A DNA stretch of 64,000 bases, from positions 248,001-312,000 of the forward strand of contig NZ_MSPW01000003.1 of the NCBI RefSeq assembly GCF_001955655.1, given 5' to 3'. The stretch is from Viridibacillus arenosi (GTDB taxonomy: Bacteria > Bacillota > Bacilli > Bacillales_A > Planococcaceae). Within the stretch, counting starts at the first letter, position 1; each line of letters starts with the position of its first letter. The notes below the pieces were generated by a model. That model saw only the letters and a list, made by a program, of their open reading frames with translations, did no database searches and had not been told where the DNA came from. A program made the position numbers and the translations under genes. Positions 36,629 through 46,249 of the stretch are shown here, in pieces.

Positions 36629-37841
36629 GGATGTCTTCCTTTCGTTTTGCCGTAATAATATAGATTGGATTCAAAGGTACAAATCGTTTCATACCTAAAA
36701 TTGGTTTACTTCTTGAAATTTGTGCATGCATAATTGATGTTTCAAAACCAAACTCATCGAATGCTTCATTCGCTCGGTATAAATTTTCGATGGTCGCAGC
36801 ATTTAAAACAATTCTTCCACCTTCAGTTAAACGCTCACAACATACTCTCAATAGATCCTTCATGTTACCACCTGTACCACCGATGAAAATGGCGTCTGGA
36901 TTCGGGAATGTTTCAAGTCCCTCAGGCGCTTTTCCGTGAACCGCTGTTAAATCGGTACGGAATTTACGTTGATTTTGTAGACAATTTTCAAGATCACCTT
37001 CATTTTTTTCAATCGCAAATACTTGTCCTTCTGGTGCCAGCTTCGCAGATTCAATAGCCATGGAGCCCGTACATGTACCAATATCCCAAACGATACTACT
37101 ACTCGTTAATTGCATAGCATATAAACTTAAAACTCGAATCTCTTTTTTCGTAATCAGCCCTTTATCGGGTTTACGTTGTGAAAATTCTTCGTCATCAATG
37201 CCTAATGTCCATTTTGGGCTTTGTCCAACTTTTTTTAGAATGACAACATTTAATGAAGAGAACTCGAGATTTTTCATGTCCTCTAATTCATACCAGCCGT
37301 ATTTTTCGTCTTCACCTTGAATATTTTCTGCAACATAAGCTCGGTATTCTGTCATGCCAAAGGATAATAAATATTCTGCGATTTTACTCGGGCTATTATC
37401 AGAATCCGTTAACAATGCGATTTTCGATTTGCCATCGATTTTTTGTGCCAAGCCCTTCATACTGCGTCCATGAACACTTATTAAATAAGCATCTTGCCAA
37501 CTCTCACCCATTTTTGAAAAAGCTAATTGAATGGAACTAAAGTATGGGTAAACTTCGATATCTATTTTGCTAGTTAAATAACCTCCTAGACCATAAAATA
37601 ATGGGTCCCCTGATGCTAAAACAACTGTTTTACGCTTTTCATTTTTCAACTGTTCTACTAAAGGTTTCAATCCGCCTTTTACGACAATTTTTTCACCAGA
37701 ATAGTGAGGAAAGAATTCAAGTAGTCTTTCTCCGCCTACCAATACTTCACTATCTTCAATCCACGATACGTATTGAGGTAATAAACTTTCTAGTCCGTTA
37801 TCACCAATTCCGATCAATTTAATCGATTGAGTCAATGCCAT
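36621..37841 (-). CDS. cbiET: Bifunctional CbiET: cobalt-precorrin-7 C5-methyltransferase / precorrin-6B C15-methyltransferase
   Basis: 406 residues made of two fused enzymes. The N-terminal half (about 1-205; [28 protein letters not shown]) is CbiE. The C-terminal half (about 206-400; [40 protein letters not shown]) is the CbiT class I methyltransferase, which also decarboxylates the acetate at C12. The fusion, written CobL in aerobic pathways, matches the B. megaterium cbiET gene. GGGAGG precedes the ATG; the end overlaps cbiL. Confidence 0.95.
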   Translation of the reverse strand: MALTQSIKLIGIGDNGLESLLPQYVSWIEDSEVLVGGERLLEFFPHYSGEKIVVKGGLKPLVEQLKNEKRKTVVLASGDPLFYGLGGYLTSKIDIEVYPYFSSIQLAFSKMGESWQDAYLISVHGRSMKGLAQKIDGKSKIALLTDSDNSPSKIAEYLLSFGMTEYRAYVAENIQGEDEKYGWYELEDMKNLEFSSLNVVILKKVGQSPKWTLGIDDEEFSQRKPDKGLITKKEIRVLSLYAMQLTSSSIVWDIGTCTGSMAIESAKLAPEGQVFAIEKNEGDLENCLQNQRKFRTDLTAVHGKAPEGLETFPNPDAIFIGGTGGNMKDLLRVCCERLTEGGRIVLNAATIENLYRANEAFDEFGFETSIMHAQISRSKPILGMKRFVPLNPIYIITAKRKEDIHE

Positions 37842-38931
37842 CAGACCTCCCTAATAATTGTCCTTTCATGGAATAAATTGCTGTGTCCATGATAAGGCCT
37901 CCACGCACATGATTGAGAGAAGCTGTACAACAAGCTTCACATAAATGATTAAAAAACTGGTCAAAACCTGCTTCCATCATCATCTCACCAACTTGAGAAG
38001 CCGTATTTGCTCCCACCACTTCTTGCACTAGTTCGTCTGGTGCTCCTACGTCTTTCGCAAGTTTTGCCATAAATTCAAAATTGATGGCAGCACTTTTCGA
38101 GTGCACCATCATGACACCTTGAGCAACTTTCGAAAATTTCCCCATCATGCCTACTAACGACACTCTTTTAATACCTAAACGTTTACAATGTTTAAGTGCA
38201 AAACCGACAAAATCACCCATCTCAATGAAAGCTTCCTCAGAAAGTCCTTCATATTGTTGCATGCCATATTTTTCACTTCGCCCACCTGTTGTCAACACGA
38301 CATGTTCGCAGCCCATAGCAACTGCTACACTAATCGCCTGGACAATACTTGCCATATAAGCAGAACTAGAAAACGGTACAACGGTTCCTCTAGTACCTAA
38401 TATAGAAATACCACCGATAATTCCGAGTCGACCATTTAACGTTTTTTTTGCAATTTCTTCTCCATCTGGAACAGAAATGACAACCTTTACTCCACGGTCA
38501 ATTTGAAATTCATCTAGCGTTTCTTGGACGGTAGTGTTCAACATTTTCCTTGGGACTGGATTAATAGCTGCTTCTCCAACAGGAACAGGAAGACCCGGCT
38601 TGGTCACTCGTCCCACGCCGACTCCTCCATCTAAAATTATTCCAGGTTGATCGCCCCAGCTGACAGTAGAAATAATCAATGCTTTATGTGTTGCATCTGG
38701 ATCATCTCCGGCATCCTTTATCGTTTCACAACTTACTGAATTTCCTTCAAATGTATTTTTTTCAATAGTAAATGTCGCATCTCGGCCCACCGGCAAATGG
38801 ATCGTTGCTGTTTCTTGTGCTTCACCAGTAATAAGAGCCGTTAAAGCTGCTTTCGTTACTGCTGTTGCACAAGCGCCTGTTGTATAGCCATGACGCATTT
38901 GCGATGGATCTTTTTTCTCTTTCTTTTGCAT
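37819..38931 (-). CDS. cbiD: Cobalt-precorrin-5B C1-methyltransferase
   Basis: 370 residues. [20 protein letters not shown], then [38 protein letters not shown] and [20 protein letters not shown] are CbiD signatures; this family marks the anaerobic (early cobalt) route. It methylates C1. It overlaps the following cbiET by 23 bases and follows cbiC by two. Confidence 0.96.
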   Translation of the reverse strand: MQKKEKKDPSQMRHGYTTGACATAVTKAALTALITGEAQETATIHLPVGRDATFTIEKNTFEGNSVSCETIKDAGDDPDATHKALIISTVSWGDQPGIILDGGVGVGRVTKPGLPVPVGEAAINPVPRKMLNTTVQETLDEFQIDRGVKVVISVPDGEEIAKKTLNGRLGIIGGISILGTRGTVVPFSSSAYMASIVQAISVAVAMGCEHVVLTTGGRSEKYGMQQYEGLSEEAFIEMGDFVGFALKHCKRLGIKRVSLVGMMGKFSKVAQGVMMVHSKSAAINFEFMAKLAKDVGAPDELVQEVVGANTASQVGEMMMEAGFDQFFNHLCEACCTASLNHVRGGLIMDTAIYSMKGQLLGRSDGIDSID

Positions 38932-38933
38932 CG

Positions 38934-39584
38934 TTAAGCCTGATCAGCTAATAGTGAAATGGCATTAAGTGCCGCAACAGTTACGGTACTACCACCTTTA
39001 CGTCCAAGGTTTGTAATAAACGGTACTTCTGTGATTTTAGCTAATTCTTCTTTCGATTCTGCAGCAGATACAAATCCAACAGGCATTCCGATTATTAAAT
39101 CCGGTTTTACTACACCTTCTTTAATTAAGCGAATCAATTCTAATAATGCAGTTGGTGCATTTCCAATTGCATAAATACCACCTTCATGTAAATGAGCAGC
39201 TTTTTGCATTGACATAATAGCACGTGTAGCACCTGCCTCTTTAGCAGCTTTCGAAACATCTTCATCAGAAATATAGCAATATACATCTCCACCGTGTTTT
39301 TGGAATCGCTTATGTCCGGTACCACTTTCAATCATTTGCACATCAGCGATAACTGCTTTACCAGAACGAATAGCTCTAATACCCGCTTCAATCGCATCTG
39401 GATGAATAATTACTGAGCGACCTAAATCGAAATCCGCTGAAGCATGAATAATACGACGAATGATTTTCCATTCATCTTCCGTAAAATCATGTGGACCATA
39501 TTCCTCTAAAATAGTTGCAAAACTATGTTCGTAAATTTTATCTGGATCGACTGTTAAAGGTTTAAAATCTGTTCTAAAATCCAT
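38934..39584 (-). CDS. cbiC: Cobalt-precorrin-8 methylmutase
   Basis: 216 residues of the CobH/CbiC family: RRIIHASADFDLGRSVI with the catalytic His, GKAVIADVQMIESGTG, GNAPTALLELIRLI and IGMPVGFVSAAESKEEL. It moves the C11 methyl to C12, forming cobyrinic acid. AGGAGG precedes the ATG, and it is 12 bases from cbiJ. Confidence 0.96.
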   Translation of the reverse strand: MDFRTDFKPLTVDPDKIYEHSFATILEEYGPHDFTEDEWKIIRRIIHASADFDLGRSVIIHPDAIEAGIRAIRSGKAVIADVQMIESGTGHKRFQKHGGDVYCYISDEDVSKAAKEAGATRAIMSMQKAAHLHEGGIYAIGNAPTALLELIRLIKEGVVKPDLIIGMPVGFVSAAESKEELAKITEVPFITNLGRKGGSTVTVAALNAISLLADQA

Positions 39585-39596
39585 TCTTGTTACCTC

Positions 39597-40367
39597 CTAA
39601 ATTTGGGAAAGTTGAGTTTGTAATGCTTGAATAACATCAATAAAAGTAGAATGCACATTTTCATAAGCTACTTTCGGTCTTGCAATCATAATTGTTTCAA
39701 TTCCACATTCCAGAGCTGCTGTTAATTTTTCATCAACTGAACCTACTTTGCCACTTTCTTTTGTAATCATTAAAGTGACACCGTATTGCTTATAAAGAGC
39801 TAAATTAAGCTCTTTTGAAAATGGACCTTGAATAGCAACGATATTCTTTTGTTCTACACCAAGCTCTGCGCATTTTTCCATATTGTCTAAACGTGGTAGC
39901 ATACGGGCAATGACTCTTGTATCCTCTAATCCTAATAACTTCTCAGTAAATGTACCAAGTGTTTTACTGCCAGTTGTCAGCATGATGACACCGCGTTTTT
40001 TAGCCGCCAGATTTGCCGCTTCCTCGTAGTTTTTTACTAAGATTAATTTGTCATTTTCGAATTGCTGACTTTCACGTTCATAGCGGATATATGGAACACT
40101 TGCTAATCTTGCACCTTCTAGTGCATTTTTTGATGCCTCTTCTGCAAATGGATGAGATGCATCTACTACAGCTTGTAAGTTTTTTGATTGAATAAATCGA
40201 GCCATATCTTCAGCTGTTAGACGACCAATATGCGTTTCTATATTTGCTTCAACTAAACTTTTTGCAGCTGATTCAGTGACAACAGTTGCAAAAACTGGGT
40301 ATCCAGTTTGTTGTAACTCTATCGCCAATGCTCTGGCATCGCTCGTACCTGCTAAAAACAAAATCAT
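39597..40367 (-). CDS. cbiJ: Cobalt-precorrin-6A reductase
   Basis: 256 residues of the CobK/CbiJ family: LFLAGTSDARALAIELQQTG, IGRLTAEDMARFI, VDASHPFAEEASKNALEGAR and MLTTGSKTLGTFTE, TKESGKVGSVDEKLTAALEC. It is the NAD(P)H-dependent double-bond reduction before the last methylations. Its start overlaps the cbiX stop by four bases (ATGA). Confidence 0.95.
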   Translation of the reverse strand: MILFLAGTSDARALAIELQQTGYPVFATVVTESAAKSLVEANIETHIGRLTAEDMARFIQSKNLQAVVDASHPFAEEASKNALEGARLASVPYIRYERESQQFENDKLILVKNYEEAANLAAKKRGVIMLTTGSKTLGTFTEKLLGLEDTRVIARMLPRLDNMEKCAELGVEQKNIVAIQGPFSKELNLALYKQYGVTLMITKESGKVGSVDEKLTAALECGIETIMIARPKVAYENVHSTFIDVIQALQTQLSQI

Positions 40368-41284
40368 TTTGCAGTACCAGCATGTTCGTGATCGTGTTCA
40401 TGGTGGTGATGGTCATGATCGTGGTGATGATGGCCGTGGTCGTGGTCATGATCATGGTCATGATGGTGATGATGCTCTACAAATTCCATTGCATTGATAC
40501 GGTATTGGCAAGTATCACAGTTCATTTTCACATTACCTTGAAGTGATTCTTCAACTCGATCTGCTAATACTGTTTTTAGTTCAGCGTGGTAACCAAAGTA
40601 AGACGCTAATTTTACTTCTAATTCAGGGTACTTAGTTTGGTAACTTAAGACCATTTGTTCCATACGTTCCATCAGAATACCTGTGAATAGGAAGTAAGGC
40701 AGCATAATTACTTTTTTAGCTCCTAACTGCTGACATCTTTCAATACCTTCCTCAACTGTTGGGTAAGTTACACCCATAAATGCACATTCTACTGTACGAA
40801 CATTTAACTGTTCCCAAAGCATACGGGCAATTTTATAAAAGTCGCTATTAGCATCTGGGTCACTACCACCACGTGCGATTAATAAAATAGCTGTATCTTT
40901 ATTTTCCGCTTCATGATTGAAACCGGCATCTGTTAAACGTTCTTTTAAAATTGAGAAAATGGATTCATGTACACCTAGTGGACGACCATATGTAATTTGT
41001 ACAGTAGGATATTTTTCTTTACCTTCATCAATCGCTGCTGGAATATGAATTTTCGAATGTCCTGCTTGCAATAAAATAATCGGAATAACATGGATTTCTG
41101 TAGCACCTTTAACGACACAGTTATCAATCCCTTGTGCAATGTTTGGTGATGCAAATTCTAAAAAACAAGATTCCACTAGTAATTGACCATCTAATGTTGG
41201 CTTTAATTGCTCTACAAATTTATTAACCTCTGCATTACCCTCTGCTAAACGACTACCATGCCCGACGAATAAAATAGCTTTCAT
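40364..41284 (-). CDS. cbiX: Sirohydrochlorin cobaltochelatase with [4Fe-4S] motif and His-rich tail
   Basis: 306 residues, the long CbiX form with two chelatase repeats (LFVGHGSRLAEGNAEVNKFV; LLIARGGSDPDANSDFYKIA). It inserts cobalt into sirohydrochlorin. Near residue 254 lies MNCDTC, the MxCxxC motif known to hold a [4Fe-4S] cluster in B. megaterium CbiX. The last 36 residues contain 21 histidines separated by Asp, Glu and Gly, probably a cobalt store or donor. The ribosome binding site is AGGGGG. Stop overlaps cbiJ. The cognate cobalt importer cbiMNQO lies divergently. Confidence 0.95.
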   Translation of the reverse strand: MKAILFVGHGSRLAEGNAEVNKFVEQLKPTLDGQLLVESCFLEFASPNIAQGIDNCVVKGATEIHVIPIILLQAGHSKIHIPAAIDEGKEKYPTVQITYGRPLGVHESIFSILKERLTDAGFNHEAENKDTAILLIARGGSDPDANSDFYKIARMLWEQLNVRTVECAFMGVTYPTVEEGIERCQQLGAKKVIMLPYFLFTGILMERMEQMVLSYQTKYPELEVKLASYFGYHAELKTVLADRVEESLQGNVKMNCDTCQYRINAMEFVEHHHHHDHDHDHDHGHHHHDHDHHHHEHDHEHAGTAK

Positions 41285-41305
41285 AAATATAGTTCCCCCT
41301 AAGTT

Positions 41306-42979
41306 TTAATCCCCGCAAGGAGCAGGTTCAATTTCAATTTTCGGTGACATATCTTGATAGTTAAATCCTTGAATTCGCTTCACACGTTTGAAGTATTTGA
41401 ACAAGCGCTCGTTCGGATGTGCATTTTGACGATATTCTTCAACGATATTACTGACAACTTCTACAATCTTTTCTGGCTCAATGCCCTCTGCAACTGGTTG
41501 TCCTGGGTGAGCCGTTCTACCAACTGGCTTCGCACCTACAAAAAGATCAAATTTACCTTTTCGATAGACGATTCCGACGTCTTCCATTACAGCTTTATAA
41601 CATGCCATACCACAGCCATTAAAACCGATATTAAATTCTTTAGGCATGTTCAGACCTCCAAGTTTTTCTTGAAGTTCCTCAGCATAAGGAATTCCGCCCG
41701 TTTTGTCACCATCACAGAAATCACATGCTTTTATTGTGACAACATCACCAACTGGTGACAGAATAAAGTTTGCATCTTGCAGTCTAGCTGTAATAAAATC
41801 TGGCTTTGTTGTTGGGATTTTCAAAAGAATATTATGGTTTGGTGTATATTCCATCGTGCCTTTATCTCCAACTACATCAGCTAATGTCATCATTTGTTTT
41901 GGTGTAAACCTTTTATTTGCAACCCCAGGGCTTACGGCTAATTCGAAAATAGATTCCATTTCTTGCTGTACAAAAGTAGTTTGAGTTTCCACTTGCTGAC
42001 CCGTTACACGAGTTAATGCATCTAATGCCATTTCAAATGAGCCAATTTTAGGTTTTGGTTCTGTTTTTACAACTGACGGTTGCTTAGCTCTTACTAAAGC
42101 AGGTGCACTATCAATAATTTGACTACGCTGAATGCCGGTTTCTTGGTCCATTGCCCACGGTTCTGCCTCTTCTTTCAAACGTTGATGTGGTTTTAGTGGT
42201 TGTTTTTCAGCATTCAATGTGTATTTTCTTTGGTAACCACGAGGCGTAATCATTTTATTATCATACAAAAATGTCGATGAATTACCGATGACAACTGTCG
42301 TTAACATACCAATATCATGATTTAACATATCTTTTAAATTAGTGATGATGATATTTTGTCGATCACGATAAGCGCTTTTCACTAAACCTACTGGTGTTTC
42401 AGGTGAACGATACTGTAATAAAATACGTTGCGTTTCGACAATTTGTCGTGTACGACGACCACTCCGTGGGTTGTAAAGAGCTATTACAAAATCCGCCATT
42501 GCCGCAGCTTCCACACGTTTTGCTATTAAATCCCATGGAGTTAGGTGGTCACTTAAGCTGATCGTACATGAATCATGCATGACCGGTGCGCCAAGTAAAG
42601 AAGCACAAGAGTTAATAGCGGAAATGCCAGGAATAACTTCAATTTCAACACCGGTTGCTTCTGTCCATCCCTTTTCTATTAACACTTCATAAACTAGTCC
42701 GGCCATACCGTACACACCTGAGTCACCACTTGAAATGACCGCTACTTTTTTACCATTTTCAGCTTGTCTTACGGCTTCTTGAGCCCGAGAAACTTCTTCA
42801 GTCATACCGGTACTGATGACAGATGTATTACTATCAATTAGATCTTGAATGAGTTCAACGTACGTTTTATAACCGATAATAAAATCACTTTCTTGCAGTG
42901 CTTCAACTGCCCTAGTTGTAATATGTTTAAAATCTCCTGGACCAAAACCAACTACATAAAGTTTGCCAAGTTGCGACAT
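41306..42979 (-). CDS. cbiH60: CbiH60: cobalt-factor III C17-methyltransferase with nitrite-reductase-like Fe-S domain
   Basis: 557 residues, much longer than ordinary CbiH (about 240). The N-terminal domain (1-240: KLYVVGFGPGDFKHITTRAV, VIPGISAINSCASLLGAPVM) methylates C17 and contracts the ring. A linker (about 245-310) leads to a C-terminal domain like half of a nitrite/sulfite reductase ferredoxin module (about 330-557), with cysteines in CDFCDGDKTGG and GFNGCGMACYKAV (roughly 420-465) and a final PAPCGD. The B. megaterium CbiH60 has such a [4Fe-4S] cluster. AAGGAG precedes the ATG. Confidence 0.95.
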   Translation of the reverse strand: MSQLGKLYVVGFGPGDFKHITTRAVEALQESDFIIGYKTYVELIQDLIDSNTSVISTGMTEEVSRAQEAVRQAENGKKVAVISSGDSGVYGMAGLVYEVLIEKGWTEATGVEIEVIPGISAINSCASLLGAPVMHDSCTISLSDHLTPWDLIAKRVEAAAMADFVIALYNPRSGRRTRQIVETQRILLQYRSPETPVGLVKSAYRDRQNIIITNLKDMLNHDIGMLTTVVIGNSSTFLYDNKMITPRGYQRKYTLNAEKQPLKPHQRLKEEAEPWAMDQETGIQRSQIIDSAPALVRAKQPSVVKTEPKPKIGSFEMALDALTRVTGQQVETQTTFVQQEMESIFELAVSPGVANKRFTPKQMMTLADVVGDKGTMEYTPNHNILLKIPTTKPDFITARLQDANFILSPVGDVVTIKACDFCDGDKTGGIPYAEELQEKLGGLNMPKEFNIGFNGCGMACYKAVMEDVGIVYRKGKFDLFVGAKPVGRTAHPGQPVAEGIEPEKIVEVVSNIVEEYRQNAHPNERLFKYFKRVKRIQGFNYQDMSPKIEIEPAPCGD

Positions 42980-43007
42980 TCAAACATCTCCTTTTCGTTA
43001 CATCTAA

Positions 43008-43373
43008 CTATTTGTTTTTCGAAATACCTTTAATCGCTCCTGATGTAGGGTTTTTCGTCATGTTGCCATTTAATGTTTGGTAGACGACATGAGGTGCAAC
43101 TTGCTGATCCATACATTCGCGAACAATTTGACGGCCAATTTCAGGAGATTCTGCTTGATACCAAGTACCTTGTGGATACGCAATAACGACACAGGCATCT
43201 TTGCAACGTCCATTACAGCGAGTTCGAGTTGTATGTATTTGTTCGTCAACCCCAAGCCTAGCAATCTCATCCCTTACTGCCAGCGTTACTTCTTCGCCGC
43301 CCTTTTTCAAACAGCTACTACCATTACAAATGAGCAAATGGCTTTTCATTCTTTCTAAATTCCAAGTTGTCAT
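43008..43373 (-). CDS. cbiW: CbiW: thioredoxin-like ferredoxin domain protein
   Basis: 121 residues. HLLICNGSSCLKKGGEEV and RTRCNGRCKDACVVIAYPQG give four or five cysteines in the spacing of thioredoxin-like [2Fe-2S] ferredoxins, and TWYQAESPEIGRQIV is the usual ending. CbiW is the first gene of the B. megaterium cob operon and is thought to be a redox partner, perhaps for the Fe-S protein CbiH60 encoded next to it. GGGAGG precedes the ATG. It is the first gene after the riboswitch terminator. Confidence 0.9.
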   Translation of the reverse strand: MTTWNLERMKSHLLICNGSSCLKKGGEEVTLAVRDEIARLGVDEQIHTTRTRCNGRCKDACVVIAYPQGTWYQAESPEIGRQIVRECMDQQVAPHVVYQTLNGNMTKNPTSGAIKGISKNK

Positions 43374-43464
43374 CGTGATCCTCCCATACTGTGTTCATCA
43401 TTTTTTATGAAAAATCTATGGAAATAGGGTAAATTGGCAACTAGTTATTTATTTTGGTAAATAA

Positions 43465-43495
43465 AAAAACCTTAATTCAAAGAATTAAGGTTTAA
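43465..43495 (-). terminator. Riboswitch-controlled terminator before cbiW
   Basis: AAACCTTAATTC (43467-43478) pairs with GAATTAAGGTTT (43482-43493) around three bases; the minus strand ends in seven T. It lies between the cobalamin aptamer and cbiW. Confidence 0.85.
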
Positions 43496-43569
43496 AAACT
43501 AGATTATTCAGACAACACATCAAAATAAATAAGCATCGTCCACTGTAGCCTTCACCTTTCCCTCCGAAA

Positions 43570-43757
43570 AGTATCGTTCATAATTATAAAAGCAGGTTTC
43601 CTGGCTTACGCGTCACTTTACTTTGATCTCTTCCCAGTATTTTACCAGTGAGTGTTATCATTTCATCAGCGTTACAGTAGCGGGGGCTGCATCGGATTCT
43701 AACCGATTTCCCTATTATCCTACATGTTCAATAAACCAAACATGTCGGCACTTTTAA
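43570..43757 (-). ncRNA. Cobalamin riboswitch upstream of the cob operon
   Basis: On the minus strand: AGGGAAATCGGTTAGAATCC, then GCAGCCCCCGCTACTGTAA (the GCxACTG core) and the B12 box AAGCCAGGAAACCTGC (complement of 43592-43607). The order and spacing are those of the AdoCbl-type aptamer. With B12 bound the downstream hairpin at 43467-43493 should form and stop transcription of the 16-gene operon. The outer limits are approximate. Confidence 0.95.
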
Positions 43758-44021
43758 ATTTGATATTCAATTGTATTATTCAGTAAATTCTAAATCTGTA
43801 ACTATCATATACTAAATTTTACTAGATTCAAATAGATTTTTTTATGAATATTATCTTGACATAATTTAAATTCTACATTTACACCTATATAAAGTTATTA
43901 AAAACAGTTATATCTACCTTACTACTCAATTTCAATATTTTTGAAAATTCCATAAAAAAATCTAGTAGAAAGAAAATTCTCATGATACACTATATTCTGA
44001 AATCAAACAATTCAATAAACT

Positions 44022-44215
44022 TTATGGTGTTAAATTAGCGTTTAACTTAAAAGGGAAGTCGGTGTTAATCCGACGCGGTCCCGCCACTGTGTTGAGGAGT
44101 TTTGCTACATTATGTCACTGTCAATAGACGGGAAGGCTGTAGCAAAATGAGGATTCTAAGCCAGGAGACCTGCCATAAAGTGAGGAACTGTTTCAACCTA
44201 CGAGGATGGGTGTGA
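44022..44215 (+). ncRNA. Cobalamin riboswitch upstream of cbiMNQO
   Basis: Plus-strand order: AAAGGGAAGTCGGTGTTAAT, GCGGTCCCGCCACTGTG and the B12 box AAGCCAGGAGACCTGCC (44158-44174). A long peripheral stem (TTTTGCTACA with TGTAGCAAAA, 44100-44147) sits between core and B12 box. The terminator at 44255 follows, so the cobalt importer is repressed by cobalamin together with the divergent cob operon. Confidence 0.96.
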
Positions 44216-44254
44216 AAGTGAGTAAGTCTTATTTTTTGATGACTTTTCCTTCAC

Positions 44255-44287
44255 GCACTTCTTTCTATGAAAGAAGTGCTTTTTTAT
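44255..44287 (+). terminator. Riboswitch-controlled terminator before cbiM
   Basis: GCACTTCTTTC (44255-44265) pairs with GAAAGAAGTGC (44269-44279), followed by seven T. Confidence 0.9.
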
Positions 44288-44340
44288 TTACAAACTGGCT
44301 GTACGCCCTATCCAGAGAGGTATTTCATAGGAGGTGTTAT

Positions 44341-44379
44341 TTGTATATAACTGTATATCTAGTAAAAATACATAAATAA
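44341..44379 (+). CDS. Possible 12-codon leader peptide before cbiM
   Basis: AGGAGG (44329-44334) is followed after six bases by TTG, opening [12 protein letters not shown] and a TAA at 44377. The stop is only about ten bases from the ribosome binding site of cbiM. The perfect ribosome binding site in an otherwise gene-free gap is hard to explain by chance, but the peptide is AT-rich and may simply be unselected. Not in known descriptions of cbiM leaders as far as I know. Confidence 0.35.
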   Translation: MYITVYLVKIHK

Positions 44380-44392
44380 AAGGGAGAATAAT

Positions 44393-45154
44393 ATGAATAA
44401 GTTAAAATCAATATTTAACTGGAAAATGATTTATTTTTTAGCATTTGTCATGATTGTTCCAAATCAAGCATTTGCCATGCACATTATGGAGGGATTCTTA
44501 CCTGTAGAATGGGCTATCTTCTGGTGGGCAGTAACAATTCCATTTTTGATAATTGGATTCCGTTCAATACGTAAAACAATTAAGGAAAATCCAGATACTA
44601 AAATGATGCTTGGCTTATCTGGTGCTTTTGCTTTTGTTTTATCCGCACTTAAAATCCCATCTGTAACTGGTAGTTGTTCTCACCCTACTGGTGTAGGTTT
44701 AGGAACTGTATTATTTGGGCCATTTGCAATGAGTATTGTAGGTTTTATTGTTCTTTTATTCCAATCATTGCTTTTAGCTCATGGTGGCTTAACAACACTT
44801 GGTGCTAACGCATTTTCAATGGCAGTCGTTGGTCCACTAATTGCTTACGCTGTTTACAAAGGGGCTTCTAAAGCAGGTTTATCCTTTGCATTTGCTGTAT
44901 TTTTGGCTGCAACTTTAGGTGATCTTGGTACTTACCTTGTCACTTCTATTCAATTAGCACTTGCATTCCCTTCTGAAATCGGTGGAATCTCTGCCTCTTT
45001 CACTAAATTTAGTAGTATTTTTGCTTTAACGCAAATTCCTTTAGCTATTTCTGAAGGTATTTTAACTGTGGTCATTATGAATTTCTTAAAAAAATACAAC
45101 GTAGCTGAGCTAAAAGCACTTCGCGTCTTCACAAAAGGAGCTGAACAACGATGA
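44393..45154 (+). CDS. cbiM: Cobalt ECF transporter S-component CbiM
   Basis: 253 residues. An N-terminal signal-like segment ends in NQAFA, exposing [20 protein letters not shown]; the mature N-terminal Met-His chelates the cobalt ion. Further family motifs: [20 protein letters not shown] and [20 protein letters not shown]. Several membrane helices. It binds Co2+ for the energy-coupling factor system. The ribosome binding site is AAGGGAG. It overlaps cbiN by four bases. Confidence 0.97.
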   Translation: MNKLKSIFNWKMIYFLAFVMIVPNQAFAMHIMEGFLPVEWAIFWWAVTIPFLIIGFRSIRKTIKENPDTKMMLGLSGAFAFVLSALKIPSVTGSCSHPTGVGLGTVLFGPFAMSIVGFIVLLFQSLLLAHGGLTTLGANAFSMAVVGPLIAYAVYKGASKAGLSFAFAVFLAATLGDLGTYLVTSIQLALAFPSEIGGISASFTKFSSIFALTQIPLAISEGILTVVIMNFLKKYNVAELKALRVFTKGAEQR

Positions 45155-45453
45155 AAAAGAATTTAATACTAATCTCAATCGTTGTCATTCTTGCTATTTT
45201 CCCTCTTTTCATTCAAAAAGGGGCTGAATTTGGAGGAGCTGATGGTGAAGCTGAAGCTGCCATTGGCGAAATTAATGCTTCGTATGAGCCTTGGTTCTCA
45301 AGTATTTGGGAGCCACCAAGTGGTGAAATCGAAAGTCTATTATTCTGCCTTCAAGCAGCCATTGGTGCTGGTTTTATCGGTTACTTTGTTGGTCTAACAA
45401 GAGGTAAATACAAACGCAAAGATAATGTGAATAACAAAGAGGGTCAAATATAA
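45151..45453 (+). CDS. cbiN: Cobalt transporter subunit CbiN
   Basis: 100 residues with an N-terminal and a C-terminal membrane helix and an extracytoplasmic loop that includes [15 protein letters not shown] and [19 protein letters not shown], the CbiN pattern. CbiN assists loading of cobalt into CbiM. Start overlaps the cbiM stop (ATGA), showing translational coupling. Confidence 0.95.
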   Translation: MKKNLILISIVVILAIFPLFIQKGAEFGGADGEAEAAIGEINASYEPWFSSIWEPPSGEIESLLFCLQAAIGAGFIGYFVGLTRGKYKRKDNVNNKEGQI

Positions 45454-45454
45454 G

Positions 45455-46249
45455 ATGCTTCTTATTGATAAATATGCTTATATGAATCGTTGGCAGCATA
45501 TTCATCCAATAGAAAAAATGGTATTCACCTTTTTTCTGATGTTATTTTCGTTAACTGTGAAAGATACACTTGTATCACTCATCACATTCACTGTGATGAG
45601 TGCTTTTACAATTTTAGGTGCGAAAATTCCTTTTAAATATTATTTCAAGTTATTATTAGTGCCTAGTTTTTTCCTATTATCGAGTATGCTTACAATATTA
45701 ATTTCAGTTTCAAGCAATCATAGCTTAAGCCCCTCTTCACTTTGGACAACTGAATTTTTAGGATTTCATATTTTTATTACAGAAAATAGTGTAGAGACAG
45801 CAATCCAATTATTTTTTACAGTGCTAAGTAGTATTAGTTGCTTATATTTCTTAACATTGACTACACCCATCCATGATATTTTACATGTATTACGTAAGCT
45901 GAAAGTACCAGCATTATTAATCGAATTAACTGAAATAACATATCGCTTCATTTTCGTTTTTTTAGAAACATCACTTAAAATTCATCAAGCACAAAATTCT
46001 CGTCTTGGTTATTTTACTGTGAAACAAAGTATCCACTCATTAGGTTTACTTGTTTCCACTTTATTTGTCCATGTATTTCAACGTTCTAAAGAATTAATAA
46101 TTGCAATGAATTCTCGGTGCTATACGGAAGATATAAAATTATTAGAGGGTGAGTATTCATTTTCTAAAAGAAACTGGGTATTAATTGGACTCATTTCTTT
46201 TAGCATTGTCTCTGTTTATATTCAGTTTGGAGGAAGTCTAAATGGATGA
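45455..46249 (+). CDS. cbiQ: ECF transporter T-component CbiQ
   Basis: 264 residues with about five membrane helices. The two coupling-helix signatures of ECF-T proteins are present (ELTEITYRFIFVFLETSLKI and a later QRSKELIIAMNSRCYTEDIK, where AMNSRC is the Ala-Arg-Gly-like motif). It couples ATP hydrolysis by CbiO to the substrate module. It starts two bases after cbiN and overlaps cbiO by eight bases. The N-terminus IDKYAYMNRW is usual for CbiQ. Confidence 0.94.
   Translation: MLLIDKYAYMNRWQHIHPIEKMVFTFFLMLFSLTVKDTLVSLITFTVMSAFTILGAKIPFKYYFKLLLVPSFFLLSSMLTILISVSSNHSLSPSSLWTTEFLGFHIFITENSVETAIQLFFTVLSSISCLYFLTLTTPIHDILHVLRKLKVPALLIELTEITYRFIFVFLETSLKIHQAQNSRLGYFTVKQSIHSLGLLVSTLFVHVFQRSKELIIAMNSRCYTEDIKLLEGEYSFSKRNWVLIGLISFSIVSVYIQFGGSLNG

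Noticed and set aside
40376-40475. CAT/GAT repeat looked like a CRISPR-like or microsatellite array
   Set aside because: It encodes the His-rich C-terminus of CbiX in frame; no spacer-repeat structure.
40273-40546. Overlapping frames rich in Met/Thr/Ile or Val across the CbiX tail
   Set aside because: They are frame shadows of the histidine-coding CAT/GAT repeat of cbiX.
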